A DNA stretch of 64,000 nucleotides, from contig NZ_JAPEMC010000003.1 in assembly GCF_026343115.1 (NCBI RefSeq), positions 186,001 to 250,000 on the forward strand, given 5' to 3'. Each line of letters opens with the position of its first letter. Position 1 is the stretch's first letter. The translations under genes and the position numbers were made by a program. Source of the DNA: Streptomyces sp. NBC_00102 (GTDB lineage Bacteria > Actinomycetota > Actinomycetes > Streptomycetales > Streptomycetaceae). The notes under the pieces were generated by a model that was not told the origin of the DNA, did no database searches, and worked only from the letters and a program-made list of their open reading frames with translations. Shown piece after piece: positions 33,380 to 42,215 of this stretch.

Positions 33380-35025
33380 CGGGGTTCCTCCTGTGCGACC
33401 GGGGTCTTCTCCGGCGTGGCCGGCGCGTTCGTGGGCGACGCGTCCGGGGCGTGGTCGGCGAGCACTTCGAGCAGCCGGCTCTCGGCCACCTCGTCGCCGG
33501 CGAGCTCGCCCGCCACGGCTCCGCCGCGCAGGACGACGATGCGGTCGGCGCCCTCGATGAGCTCCTCGATGTCGGAGGAGATGAGCAGCACCGCCAGGCC
33601 TTCGCCCGCGAGTTCGTCGATGAGGCTCTGGACCTCCGCCTTGGCGCCGACGTCGATGCCGCGGGTGGGCTCGTCGAGCAGCAGGACCTTGGGCTCCAGG
33701 CAGAGCCAGCGGGCGATCAGCACCTTCTGCTGGTTGCCGCCGGAGAGTTCGCCGACCTTCTGCTCGGGGCTGGAGCACTTGATGCGCAGGCGCTTCATGA
33801 AGATCTCGACGACGCGGTCCTGCTTGGCGCGGGAGACGACTCCGGCCCGGGAGAGGCGGGGCATCGCGGCGAGCACGATGTTCTCGCGCACCGACAGACC
33901 GGGGATGATGCCCTCGGCCTTGCGGTCCTCGGGGAGGAGGCTGATGCCGGCCTTGATGGCGGCGGCCGGGGAGAGCCGGCCGAGCTTCTTGCCGTCGACG
34001 GTGATGTTCCCCGCGTCGACGGGCAGCGCGCCGGAGAGGGCCTTCGCCGTCTCGCTGCGGCCGGACCCGAGGAGGCCACCGAGTCCGAGCACCTCTCCGC
34101 CGTACAACTCCAGGGAGATGTCGTGGAGATGGTGGCGGCTGGAGACGCCGGCCGCGGTGAGGACCGGCGTACGGGTGGTGTCGTGGCCGCCCTCGGTGAA
34201 GTTGGTGAGGCCCGACCGCTTGACCTCGGCCATGTCACGGCCGAGCATCATCGACACGAGCTGCATCCGGTTGAGGTCGGCGAGGTCGCCGGTGTGGATG
34301 TGGCGGCCGTCGCGCAGCACGGTGACCCGGTCGCAGATCCGGTAGAGCTCGTCCATGCGGTGGCTGACGTAGAGGACGGCGATGCCGCGCTCACGGAGGT
34401 TGGCGATGACGCGGAAGAGCGTCTCGACCTCGCGGGGCTCCAGCGAGGAGGTGGGCTCGTCCATGATGACGACCTGGGCGTTGACCGAGACGGCACGCGC
34501 GAGCGCGACCATCTGCTGGGTGCCGATGCCGAGGGTGTTCAGCGGACGCTTGGGGTCGACGCGGACGCCGAAGCCGTCGAGCAGCTCGGTCGTCTCGCGG
34601 TGCATCCGGCCGAAGTCGATCATCCCGACGCGGTTCTTGGGCTCGCGTCCGAGGAAGATGTTCCGCGCCACGCTCATCAGCGGGACGAGGTTGACCTCCT
34701 GGTAGATGGTGGAGATGCCGGCCTGCTGGGCCTCGAAGGGCCGGGCGAAGCGGACGGCTCCGCCGTTCATCCGGAGTTCGCCGCCGTCGGGCCGGTAGAC
34801 CCCTGTGAGCACCTTGATGAGGGTGGACTTGCCGGCACCGTTCTCACCGACCAGGGCGTGGGTCTCGCCGGCCCGCAGGGAGAACGACACGTCGTCCAGG
34901 GCGACGACGCCGGGGAACCGCTTGCTGACGCCGCGGGCTTCGAGGACCGAGCCGGCTTCCTGGGCGGGGCCCGGGCCGGTCGCGACGGGCTCGGGCGGCT
35001 GGGTTACTGCTTCGGGTGGTGCCAT
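33376..35025 (-). CDS. Sugar ABC transporter ATPase with two nucleotide-binding domains, YtfR/RbsA-like
   Basis: A 549-residue tandem ATPase. NBD1 has Walker A GENGAGKST (about 62-70), a degenerate signature LGIGTQQMVALARA and Walker B VVIMDEPTSSLEP. NBD2 has a degenerate Walker A (GLLGSGRSETA), an intact signature LSGGNQQKVLIARW and Walker B LLLDEPTRGID. This asymmetry is typical of CUT2-class sugar importers. I used the ATG at 35025 (MAPPEAVTQPPEP); an upstream ATG eight codons away is less likely. It couples to both permeases by 4-bp overlaps. Confidence 0.93.
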   Translation of the reverse strand: MAPPEAVTQPPEPVATGPGPAQEAGSVLEARGVSKRFPGVVALDDVSFSLRAGETHALVGENGAGKSTLIKVLTGVYRPDGGELRMNGGAVRFARPFEAQQAGISTIYQEVNLVPLMSVARNIFLGREPKNRVGMIDFGRMHRETTELLDGFGVRVDPKRPLNTLGIGTQQMVALARAVSVNAQVVIMDEPTSSLEPREVETLFRVIANLRERGIAVLYVSHRMDELYRICDRVTVLRDGRHIHTGDLADLNRMQLVSMMLGRDMAEVKRSGLTNFTEGGHDTTRTPVLTAAGVSSRHHLHDISLELYGGEVLGLGGLLGSGRSETAKALSGALPVDAGNITVDGKKLGRLSPAAAIKAGISLLPEDRKAEGIIPGLSVRENIVLAAMPRLSRAGVVSRAKQDRVVEIFMKRLRIKCSSPEQKVGELSGGNQQKVLIARWLCLEPKVLLLDEPTRGIDVGAKAEVQSLIDELAGEGLAVLLISSDIEELIEGADRIVVLRGGAVAGELAGDEVAESRLLEVLADHAPDASPTNAPATPEKTPVAQEEPR

Positions 35026-35110
35026 GAATCCTGGCCTTCCAAGTTCCAAGGTGCCGAAAGGGCGGGCACGGGGGTGGAGGGTCCCCCGTACCGGTTGGCG
35101 ACGGAGGGAA

Positions 35111-35155
35111 CTCCCGGCCGCCGTGGCACGGTTCGCGCCACGGCGGTCGCGGGAG
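35111..35155 (-). terminator. Intercistronic stem-loop between binding-protein and ATPase genes
   Basis: CTCCCGGCCGCCGTGGC pairs with GCCACGGCGGTCGCGGGAG (about 17 bp with a small bulge, 9-nt loop). It follows the binding-protein stop by about 30 nt inside an operon. Such stems usually stabilise the upstream message or attenuate downstream expression, giving excess binding protein. Confidence 0.6.
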
Positions 35156-35186
35156 AGCCTCAGGTGGTGTCCGGCTGGACGACGGA

Positions 35187-36278
35187 TCAGTACGCGCCGC
35201 CGACCGACGCCTTGGCGTTGGTCTCGTCGTACGCGCGGTCCGAGATGATGACGTTCTCGGGGATCTCCTCGCCGCCGTAGAACTTCTGGGCGGTCTGGAA
35301 CGCCAGGGGGCCGAAGCGCGGGTTGGACTCGATCACGGCGTTGTACTCACCGTTGACGACGGCCTGGACGGCGTTGCGGGTGCCGTCGACGGACACGATC
35401 TTGACGTCCTTGCCCGGCTTCTTGCCGGCGGCCTTGAGCGCGGTGACGGCGCCGAGGCCCATCTCGTCGTTCTCGGCGTAGACGGCGGTGATCTCGGGCT
35501 TCGACTGGATCAGCTGCTCCATGACCTGCTGGCCCTTGTCACGGGCGAACTCGCCGGTCTGCTGGGCCACGATCTCCAGTCCCGGGGCCTTCGCCGCGAG
35601 CTGGTCCACGAAGCCCTTGGTACGGTCGGTGGTGACGCCGTTGCCGGAGGTGCCGAGGAGGATGGCCACCTTTCCCTTGCCGCCGGTCGTCTTGATCATC
35701 GCGTCGGCGGCGCGCTTGCCCTGCTCCACGAAGTCCGAGCCGAGGAAGGCCACGTAGTCCTTGCAGGCGCCGGCGTTGAGCTTGCGGTCGATGGTGAGGA
35801 CCGGGACCTTCTTGGCCGCTGCGGCCTTCAGCGCGGGCTCCAGGCCGTCCGAGTTGAGCGGGGCGACGATGAGGAACTGCGCACCCTGGGAGAGCATGTC
35901 CTGGATGTCGCTGATCTGCTTCGACAGCTGCGACTGGGCGTTGGTGGTGAGCAGCTTCTTCACGCCGACCTTGGCCGCCTCGTCCTTGATGGACTGGGTC
36001 TCGGCGATACGGAACGGGTTGGCCTCCTTCTCCGACTGGGAGAAGCCGACGATCGCGTTCTTGAGGTCGAGCTTGGGCGCCCCGTAGGTCTGGAGGGAGC
36101 AGCCGGAGCCGGAGGTGCTGTCGGGGGCCGTGGTGGCCGCCTGGGCGGCCTGCCCCGTGTCGGAGGAGGCGGAGGTGTCGTTGGTCTCCGACTTCGAGCA
36201 GCCGGCCGCGGTGAGCATTGCGGTGGCGGCGAGCACGCAGGCCGCGGCGAGGGTACGGGATCGGCGCTGGATCATCAT
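35187..36278 (-). CDS. Sugar ABC transporter substrate-binding lipoprotein, YtfQ-like
   Basis: A 363-residue periplasmic-binding-protein-family (Peripla_BP_4) sugar binder with a lipoprotein signal: MMIQRRSRTLAAACVLAAT..LTAAGC, lipobox TAAGC. Body motifs are IVGFSQSEKEANPFRIAETQ, SDIQDMLSQGAQFLIVAPL, VLTIDRKLNAGACKDYVAFLGSD and AVYAENDEMGLGAVTALKAAG. The phrase FSQ..NPFR and the Asp-Arg loop are close in pattern to the galactofuranose-binding YtfQ. AAGGAG lies 10 nt before the ATG pair. It is the first gene of the importer operon with a LacI-type operator in its promoter. Confidence 0.92.
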   Translation of the reverse strand: MMIQRRSRTLAAACVLAATAMLTAAGCSKSETNDTSASSDTGQAAQAATTAPDSTSGSGCSLQTYGAPKLDLKNAIVGFSQSEKEANPFRIAETQSIKDEAAKVGVKKLLTTNAQSQLSKQISDIQDMLSQGAQFLIVAPLNSDGLEPALKAAAAKKVPVLTIDRKLNAGACKDYVAFLGSDFVEQGKRAADAMIKTTGGKGKVAILLGTSGNGVTTDRTKGFVDQLAAKAPGLEIVAQQTGEFARDKGQQVMEQLIQSKPEITAVYAENDEMGLGAVTALKAAGKKPGKDVKIVSVDGTRNAVQAVVNGEYNAVIESNPRFGPLAFQTAQKFYGGEEIPENVIISDRAYDETNAKASVGGAY

Positions 36279-36338
36279 GCGCGGGACGCTCCTTGGGCGG
36301 GATGACGGCACGCGGAACCACGTGCGGTCTGACTGTTT

Positions 36339-36353
36339 CTGATGAAGCATCAG
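36339..36353. repeat. Short palindrome CTGATGAAGCATCAG in the importer leader
   Basis: A 6-bp inverted repeat with a 3-nt centre in the long untranslated leader of the binding-protein gene, about 60 nt upstream of the start codon. It could be a secondary regulator site or a small RNA hairpin. Confidence 0.4.
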
Positions 36354-36448
36354 CTCATTTGCGGCTGATGCCGGTTGCCTGTCCACGACGTGTTCCGTGG
36401 GTACGGACGGGGGTCGGGAGGGGCGGCGCGGCCTGTCGGCGGCTCGGT

Positions 36449-36485
36449 TTACAACGTTATATATGCGGCTTCGGCGCGACGGCAA
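36449..36485 (-). promoter_or_regulatory. Predicted importer promoter overlapped by a LacI-type operator
   Basis: On the minus strand TTGCCG (36480-36485) and TATATA (36458-36463) are separated by 16 nt, or TATAAC by 18 nt, a good sigma-70-type promoter. The -10 region is embedded in TATATAACGTTGTAAA (36448-36463), whose ACAACGTT centre also occurs in the perfect palindrome at 40488-40499. A repressor bound here would block transcription of the importer operon. Confidence 0.6.
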
Positions 36486-36687
36486 GAGCGCGACGGATGC
36501 GTTTCCAAAATGTGTCGTGGGGCGAGGGACGGGGCCTTTGCCCGGCTCGCGCGCACCCGCGCACCCGCGCCGTATGCGGGCGCGCGACAGCACCGCTGCG
36601 GACCGCTGAGGGGCCAACACCGGTGGAAAACCGTTAGGTTCAAGAGGGCGGGCCCGGACGCACTGAAGCGGTCCGCCCCGCCGGGAA

Positions 36688-36726
36688 GGTGGCCCGCCGG
36701 CGCCATGGACGCGCCGGCGGGCCACC
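36688..36726 (-). terminator. Terminator after the GH2 enzyme
   Basis: A 16-bp perfect stem (GGTGGCCCGCCGGCGC and complement) with a short loop begins 7 nt beyond the GH2 stop codon. It separates the enzyme gene from the importer operon. Confidence 0.85.
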
Positions 36727-36732
36727 GTCGGA

Positions 36733-39700
36733 TCAGGCCTTCGGGGCGTGAGCGGCGTACAGCGCGCTCACGTCGGCGGCGCCGAGCGCCTTGTCGAAGA
36801 CCTCGACCTGGTCGACCGAACCGTTCCAGAAGTCGGTCGGGTTGCCGTTCCACTTGGCACGGCCCACGGAGAGCGGACCGGTGCTCACGTCACCCGCACC
36901 GCCGGCCGCGGCGGTCCCGGCGAGCTTGCCGTCGAGGTAGATCGAGATGGTGTCGCCCTGGCGCACTCCCACCAGGTGGTACCACTTGCCCAGTTCGGGG
37001 GTGGTCACCGCGCGGGCGCGGTTGGCGCCCGGCAGGGAGAAGGCGAACGCACCCTGTCCGTACTGGAGATAGAACGGGTTCTCGGTGCGCCGGCCGTCCT
37101 GGCTGACGGCGGAGGCGTAGTTGCTGGGCAGCTGGTCCAGGGTGACCCACGCGGAGACGGAGTAGTCCTTCGTGGTGTCCACGACCGGACCCGCGGTCTG
37201 CGCGTACTGGGCGTCGCCCGAGAACTTCAGCGCGGAGCCCGAGACGCCCTGCGTCCACGAGGCGCCACCGGTCAGGGTGAGCGGGGCGTGGTTCGGGCCG
37301 CTGTCGGCGGCCTTGGTGCCCTTGTTCTCGTCCAGGTTCCAGGCGGCTCCGCCCTTCACCTCGTCGCGCTGACCGGCCGCGGCGCCGGCCGCGATGACCT
37401 TCTCGTTGATCGCGCGCACCGCCGCGATGTCGACCTTGGCCTCACGACGGTCGTACGTCCACAGGCCGTTCAGTTCGTGCTCCAGGTCGGTGACCTGGGT
37501 GTACACGGAGCCGGAGAGCTCGGCGCCGGCCGCTTCGAGGTAGTACTTCTCGGTGTTCTCGACGTACTTGGCGGTGAGCGCGGCCTTGTCGTTGACCCCG
37601 CTGTAGATCACCGTCGGCGCGCCCGGCCACATGTGTCCGGGAGTGCGGAGCGTGAAGCCACCGTGCTCGCCGTCCATCGCCGCCCGGGTGGCGTCCGGGA
37701 AGGCGGGGTCGTTGTTGCCGTAGTCGTGGTGGTCGATGATGTCCCCGGCGCCGGAGTCACCCTTCGAGTTGCAGCAGTTGACGCCACTGTGGGCGTTCAC
37801 GACGCGCGAGGGGTCGGCGGCCTCGACGGCCTCGGTGAGCTTGCCGGTCGCGGTGCGGTCCCACTCGCCCCAGCCCTCGTTGAAGACGATCCAGCCCCCG
37901 ATGGACGGGTAGTTGTGCAGCTGGGTCATCTCCTCCTTCGCCTGGGAGATGAAGGCCTGCTGGCCCGCTTCGCTGTCGATGCCGGCGGAGACGAAGTCCT
38001 GCCAGACGAGGAGTCCGAGCTGGTCCGCGTGGTAGTACCAGCGGGGCGACTCGACCTTGATGTGCTTGCGCACGGCGTTGAAGCCGAGGTCCTTCTGCGC
38101 CTTCAGGTCGAAGACGAGGGCCGCGTCGCTGGGCTGGGTGTAGAGACCGTCCGGGTAGAAGCCCTGGTCCAGCTGGGCGAGCGAGAAGAACGGCTTACCG
38201 TTCAGGGTGAGCTTCTGGTAGCCGCCCACCTTCTCGACCTTGAGCGAGCGCATACCGAAGTAGCTGCTCACCTTGTCGCTGGAACGGCCGTCGACCAGGG
38301 TCACGTCCAGGTCGTAGAGGTACGGGTCGTCCGGGGACCAGAGGTGCTCCTTGGCCACGGGGAGGCTGAGCTCACGGTTGGCGGGACCGGTGACGGTACC
38401 GACGACCTTGCCCTTCTTGTCCCGGGCGACGGCCTTCACGAGGGCGCCGGAGGAGGCGTCGTCGGAGTTGACGGTGACGGCGAGCCGCCCCTTGTCGATG
38501 TCCGGGGTGGTGGTCAGAGAGTCGACCGAGGCGGGCGAGACCGGCTCCATCCAGACGGTCTGCCAGATGCCGGAAGTGGCGGTGTACTCGATGCCACCGG
38601 GGTTCGAGGACTGCTTGCCCTTCGGCTGGTTCGCACCGGTCGTGTCGGTGACGGCGACCACGATCTCCTGCTGACCGGTGCCCTTGAGGGCGTCCGTGAT
38701 GTCGGCGTCGAAAGCGGTGTAGCCGCCGGTGTGCTCGACGACCTTCTTGCCGTTGACGTACACGGTCGCGTTGTAGTCGACCGCACCGAAGTTGAGCTTC
38801 AGCCGCTTGCCGTGGGCCTTGTCCACCGCCCAGCTCTTGGGGACCGTCACGAGCTTGCGGTAGAACATGTGGTCCTCGTGGCGCTCCAGACCGGAGAGCT
38901 GGGACTCCACCGCGAACGGCACGGTGATCTTCTCGCCGAGCTTCTTGCCGAAGACCGGCTGCTCGCCCGCCGCGGCGCCGGCGAACTCCCAGGTGCCGTT
39001 GAGGTTCTTCCAGTCCTTGCGGACCTGCTGCGGCCGGGGGTACTCGGGCAGCGGGTTGTTGCGGTCGAGCTTGTCGCCCCAGACGGTGGTGAGACGCTTG
39101 GTCGACAGGTTCTTGGCGTTGCGGCTGATGTCGGGGACGGTCTTGCCGCCCACCGTGAGGCCACCCTCGGTGCCGTACGTGACCTTGACCTGCTGGCCCT
39201 TCTGGATGGCCTCGGACAGGGTCACGATGAGCGAGTTGCCCTTGCCGGACGCCTTGACGACGGACTTGATCGGCATCGGCGTGGTGTCCGCCTCGATGAC
39301 GAGGTGGTCCTTCACGGCGGCGAGGTTGCCGACCTTGTCGTCGAACGTGGCCTGGAGGCGCTTGCCGTCCTCGGCGACGGTCAGGGCGACCGGGTAGACC
39401 TCGTAGTCGGCGGGCGGGGTGAACGCCGACTCGGGGACGATCTGCTTGGCGAGCGCCGGGCTCGACCAGCGCAGGAACATGTTGGCGCCGCCGACGTCCT
39501 GGAACATCTCCAGTTTGAAGTCGTGCTGCACGCCCGCTTCCAGGTGGACCGGCTTGCTCGTCTGCTCGACGTCCCAGTCACCCACCCAGTGGTCGATGAC
39601 CGCGACGCCGTCGATCAGCAGCCGGAAACCGTTGTCGCCGCTCGCGGAGAAGGTGTAATCACCGGTCGCCGGGGCCTGGATCTGGCCAGTCCAGCGCGCG

Positions 39701-40026
39701 GTGGTGTTCTCGGTCTGACCTGTGGCCGACTGGAAAGTACCCGTGAGATCACCGAAGTTGACCTGCGGATCCAGGGCAGTGGCGCCGAGCTTGGCGAAGT
39801 CCCGCGCCCCGGGGGCGGACATCGCGTAGTACTCGCCCTTGAGCCCGTGGACCAGAGTGGCCGGGTTCTCGGATACGAACGTCGGCGCCGTGGCCTCGGA
39901 CGCCGAGTGGCCGGCGGGAGCCGCGGCGGCCGCCGGGATCACGGTGATGCCGAGGGGCATCGCCAGCGCCGCCGTACAGGCGATCGTCATCAAAGCCGCA
40001 CGTCGGCGCGGTAGTTGTCGTCTCAT
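36733..40026 (-). CDS. Secreted PA14-GH2-LamG glycoside hydrolase
   Basis: A 1,097-residue exported enzyme. Order: signal peptide (MRRQLPRRRAALMTIACTAALA), a PA14 sugar-binding domain (about 60-200; GEYYAMSAPG..DNGFRLLIDG), a linking beta domain, then GH2 modules: jelly-roll (WEFAGAAAGE..YVNGKKVVEHTGGY), Ig-like and a barrel with acid/base Glu in FNEGWGEW (about 715) and a later GEHGGF. A C-terminal LamG lectin-like domain (about 900-1090) follows. GAGGA lies 7 nt before the ATG. Family GH2 covers beta-galactosidases, mannosidases, glucuronidases and some furanosidases. Next to a YtfQ-like importer and a mutarotase, a galactofuranosidase role is a fair hypothesis. Confidence 0.88.
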   Translation of the reverse strand: MRRQLPRRRAALMTIACTAALAMPLGITVIPAAAAAPAGHSASEATAPTFVSENPATLVHGLKGEYYAMSAPGARDFAKLGATALDPQVNFGDLTGTFQSATGQTENTTARWTGQIQAPATGDYTFSASGDNGFRLLIDGVAVIDHWVGDWDVEQTSKPVHLEAGVQHDFKLEMFQDVGGANMFLRWSSPALAKQIVPESAFTPPADYEVYPVALTVAEDGKRLQATFDDKVGNLAAVKDHLVIEADTTPMPIKSVVKASGKGNSLIVTLSEAIQKGQQVKVTYGTEGGLTVGGKTVPDISRNAKNLSTKRLTTVWGDKLDRNNPLPEYPRPQQVRKDWKNLNGTWEFAGAAAGEQPVFGKKLGEKITVPFAVESQLSGLERHEDHMFYRKLVTVPKSWAVDKAHGKRLKLNFGAVDYNATVYVNGKKVVEHTGGYTAFDADITDALKGTGQQEIVVAVTDTTGANQPKGKQSSNPGGIEYTATSGIWQTVWMEPVSPASVDSLTTTPDIDKGRLAVTVNSDDASSGALVKAVARDKKGKVVGTVTGPANRELSLPVAKEHLWSPDDPYLYDLDVTLVDGRSSDKVSSYFGMRSLKVEKVGGYQKLTLNGKPFFSLAQLDQGFYPDGLYTQPSDAALVFDLKAQKDLGFNAVRKHIKVESPRWYYHADQLGLLVWQDFVSAGIDSEAGQQAFISQAKEEMTQLHNYPSIGGWIVFNEGWGEWDRTATGKLTEAVEAADPSRVVNAHSGVNCCNSKGDSGAGDIIDHHDYGNNDPAFPDATRAAMDGEHGGFTLRTPGHMWPGAPTVIYSGVNDKAALTAKYVENTEKYYLEAAGAELSGSVYTQVTDLEHELNGLWTYDRREAKVDIAAVRAINEKVIAAGAAAGQRDEVKGGAAWNLDENKGTKAADSGPNHAPLTLTGGASWTQGVSGSALKFSGDAQYAQTAGPVVDTTKDYSVSAWVTLDQLPSNYASAVSQDGRRTENPFYLQYGQGAFAFSLPGANRARAVTTPELGKWYHLVGVRQGDTISIYLDGKLAGTAAAGGAGDVSTGPLSVGRAKWNGNPTDFWNGSVDQVEVFDKALGAADVSALYAAHAPKA

Positions 40027-40484
40027 GGCATTGTCCTCACGAAGGAGCTGAGTGCCTCGGACGAGCGAGGCACAGCACATGGTCGATCATTGAGCCACAG
40101 CGCAAGCGTCGTCACAACGGTCGTGCACAGAAAATTTTCAACGATAGAAATTCGTTACCGGAGCGCGTACCGTTCACACGACGGAAACTCCCCGACGGAC
40201 CTGCACACTCTTGCCCGTTGCCCACCGGAGGCGGAGCGCACCGTTCCGCGGCCGACCCCGACGGACGCGCGAGCGACCCCACCTCGCCGAACGATCAGGT
40301 TCGACAAGTAGATTTCGAGCCAATCCTCTCGGGAGCTCCCCACAGCACCGAGAACGGGCTGCGGCATCGGGGATTGGGGATCGGGGATCACCCGACCGCC
40401 GACGCCCCACGGACCCTTCGGTCCGACCTCCCGGACGCCGAGCCGAGGGGTCGCCACAGGCGCATGATCCCGCCTCCCCGCCGA

Positions 40485-40501
40485 TTTGACAACGTTGTCG
40501 A
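40485..40501. promoter_or_regulatory. LacI-type operator TTTGACAACGTTGTCGA
   Basis: It contains the perfect 12-bp palindrome GACAACGTTGTC and shares TTTnACAACGTTnT with the operator-like site at the importer promoter (36448-36463). It lies about 460 nt upstream of the GH2 start and 590 nt upstream of the CE4 gene, so either could be its target. Confidence 0.6.
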
Positions 40502-40748
40502 GCATTTCGGACCAAGGGACCGCCGGAAGCCTGCCCCGAGGGATTCCCCGGGACTTCCGGACGGAGGGGGCCAACTCCCCGCGTCGGCTCCACAGCCGAA
40601 CCGACGGCTCACCCGATCGCGCCTCGCGGGGTGATCCGCGATCAACCGGAACCCCCGCCGTGACCGGCCGGCCACGGACGCCACACCTCACCCGCATCAC
40701 CCCGGATCGAGGCATTCACGCCCCGCCACCCCAACGACCGCAAGATTC

Positions 40749-40761
40749 TCGAAACTTTCGA
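40749..40761. promoter_or_regulatory. Xylan-type operator TCGAAACTTTCGA
   Basis: A perfect 6-bp inverted repeat around a single C. It matches the GAAA-N-TTTC palindrome described at xylanase promoters of Streptomyces. It lies about 330 nt upstream of the acetylxylan-esterase-like gene. Confidence 0.5.
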
Positions 40762-40908
40762 TTGAATCGACACTCAGGAAACCGGCAAACGACGGCCCTT
40801 TCTGGACCTCCCTGGGGAGATTCGAAGCAACTCCCCTTTCACCAGCGGGAACCGACTCCGGAACCAGCAAAATGCGTTCCGACGCTTTCGTCGCGACAAC
40901 CGAAACCA

Positions 40909-40937
40909 TTGACAGCCAACGGGCCCGCATCAACACT
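40909..40937 (+). promoter_or_regulatory. Candidate promoter for the CE4 esterase gene
   Basis: TTGACA at 40909-40914 and a poor -10 hexamer AACACT at 40932-40937 are 17 nt apart. It would give an untranslated leader of about 140 nt. The -35 is perfect but the -10 is weak. Confidence 0.35.
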
Positions 40938-41087
40938 GATCGCCGTCGGTCGCACCCCCGCAACCGGCTCGGCCGCGATCTTTCAACTCCGCTACACACA
41001 CTGCACGTTGACGTCAGACGAGCGCCGACGACGGATCGTCCGACGTCCGAGCCGAGTTTTCCCTCACCCCCAGGAGGAACCATCACC

Positions 41088-42083
41088 ATGCGACGCCCCC
41101 TGATCCCTTCCCTCCGCCCTCTGCGCGCGGCTCTGGCAGCGACGCTGACTGCGGTGACGAGCGTCACCGCCCTGGTGGCCGTCGCCTCCCCTTCGGACGC
41201 CGCGACCTGCAACGGATATGTCGGGCTGACCTTCGACGACGGGCCGTCGAACGACCACACGCCCGCCGTGCTCAACGCGCTCAAGCAGAACGGGCTTCGG
41301 GCGACCATGTTCAACGAGGGCCAGTTCGCAGCCTCCTACCCGGCGCAGGTGAAGGCGGAGGTCGACGCCGGTATGTGGGTCGGCAACCACAGCTACACGC
41401 ACCCGCACCTGATCCAGCAGAGCCAGGCGCAGATGGACTCGGAGGTCTCCCGGACCCAGCAGGCCATCGCGGCGGCGGGCGGCGGGACTCCGAAACTTTT
41501 CCGTCCTCCGTACGGCGAGACCAACGCGACGCTGCAGGCCGTCGAGGCCAAGTACGGGCTGACGCAGGTGATCTGGGACGTCGACTCGCAGGACTGGAAC
41601 GGCGCGAGCACCGACGCGATCGTCCAGGCCGCCGGGCGACTCACCAACGGCCAGATCATCCTCATGCACGAGTGGCCCGCCGCCACCCTCGCGGCGATCC
41701 CGCGCATCGCCCAGGGGCTGGCGGCCCGCGGACTGTGCGCGGGAATGATCTCGCCGCAGACGGGACGCGCCGTCGCCCCTGACGGAGGCGGCACCGGCGG
41801 CGGGGGCGGCACCGGTGACGGCTGCTCCGCGACCCTGTCCGCGGGCCAGCAGTGGAGCGACCGCTACAACCTCAACGTCTCGGTCACCGGCTCCGCCAAC
41901 TGGACCGTCACGATGAACGTCCCCTCCCCGGAGAAGATCATCGCGACGTGGAACATCGCGGCGGCCTACCCCAGCGCCCAGGTACTGACCGCGAAGCCCA
42001 ACGGCAGCGGCAACAACTGGGGAGTGACGATCCAGACCAACGGCTCCACGGCCTGGCCGACGGTCTCGTGCAGCGCCGGCTGA
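41088..42083 (+). CDS. Secreted CE4 polysaccharide deacetylase with CBM2 (acetylxylan esterase AxeA-like)
   Basis: A 331-residue exported enzyme: signal peptide to about residue 41, a NodB-homology CE4 domain (about 42-230), a Gly/Thr linker ([14 protein letters not shown]) and a C-terminal CBM2-like cellulose/xylan-binding module. NodB motifs are [11 protein letters not shown] (catalytic and metal Asp), HSYTHPHL (metal His pair), RPPYGET and LMHEW. The start [13 protein letters not shown] closely recalls the AxeA acetylxylan esterase of S. lividans, but chitin oligosaccharides are possible substrates for this fold. AGGAGG precedes the ATG by 9 nt. A GAAA-C-TTTC site upstream fits xylan control. 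Confidence 0.9.
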   Translation: MRRPLIPSLRPLRAALAATLTAVTSVTALVAVASPSDAATCNGYVGLTFDDGPSNDHTPAVLNALKQNGLRATMFNEGQFAASYPAQVKAEVDAGMWVGNHSYTHPHLIQQSQAQMDSEVSRTQQAIAAAGGGTPKLFRPPYGETNATLQAVEAKYGLTQVIWDVDSQDWNGASTDAIVQAAGRLTNGQIILMHEWPAATLAAIPRIAQGLAARGLCAGMISPQTGRAVAPDGGGTGGGGGTGDGCSATLSAGQQWSDRYNLNVSVTGSANWTVTMNVPSPEKIIATWNIAAAYPSAQVLTAKPNGSGNNWGVTIQTNGSTAWPTVSCSAG

Positions 42084-42132
42084 CCCCGCGAGGTCCACGA
42101 GAAGCCGCCTGAGGACTGTCCAGGAACGACGA

Positions 42133-42166
42133 GGGCGGGTACCGGACCGCCGTCCGGCACCCGCCC
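42133..42166 (+). terminator. Terminator 1 between convergent CE4 and CBM32 genes
   Basis: GGGCGGGTACCGGA and TCCGGCACCCGCCC form a 14-bp stem with one G-T wobble, 49 nt after the CE4 stop. Confidence 0.7.
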
Positions 42167-42168
42167 CG

Positions 42169-42200
42169 CCGTGGCACCGGCCCGAGAGCCGGTGCCACGG
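42169..42200 (-). terminator. Terminator 2 between convergent CE4 and CBM32 genes
   Basis: CCGTGGCACCGGC and GCCGGTGCCACGG form a perfect 13-bp stem with a 6-nt loop, 15 nt after the stop of the minus-strand CBM32 gene. Confidence 0.75.
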
Positions 42201-42215
42201 TCCACTACCCCGTTG

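Larger units (their letters stand above)
40027..41087. other. Long divergent intergenic region between the GH2 and CE4 genes
   Basis: About 1,060 nt without a convincing gene. It is visibly less G/C-rich than its neighbours and holds several palindromes: GAAAATTTTC (40130-40139), AACGA-N7-TCGTT (40140-40157 region), the LacI-type site at 40485-40501 and the GAAA-C-TTTC site at 40749-40761. A run of GGGGAT repeats lies near 40370. Longer open frames here are Arg/Pro-rich and have no ribosome sites. Confidence 0.6.

Noticed and set aside
40155..41087. Open frames in the GH2-CE4 intergenic region on both strands
   Set aside because: Compositions are Arg/Pro/Ser-rich, no ribosome sites, no domain pattern; the region is better explained as regulatory.
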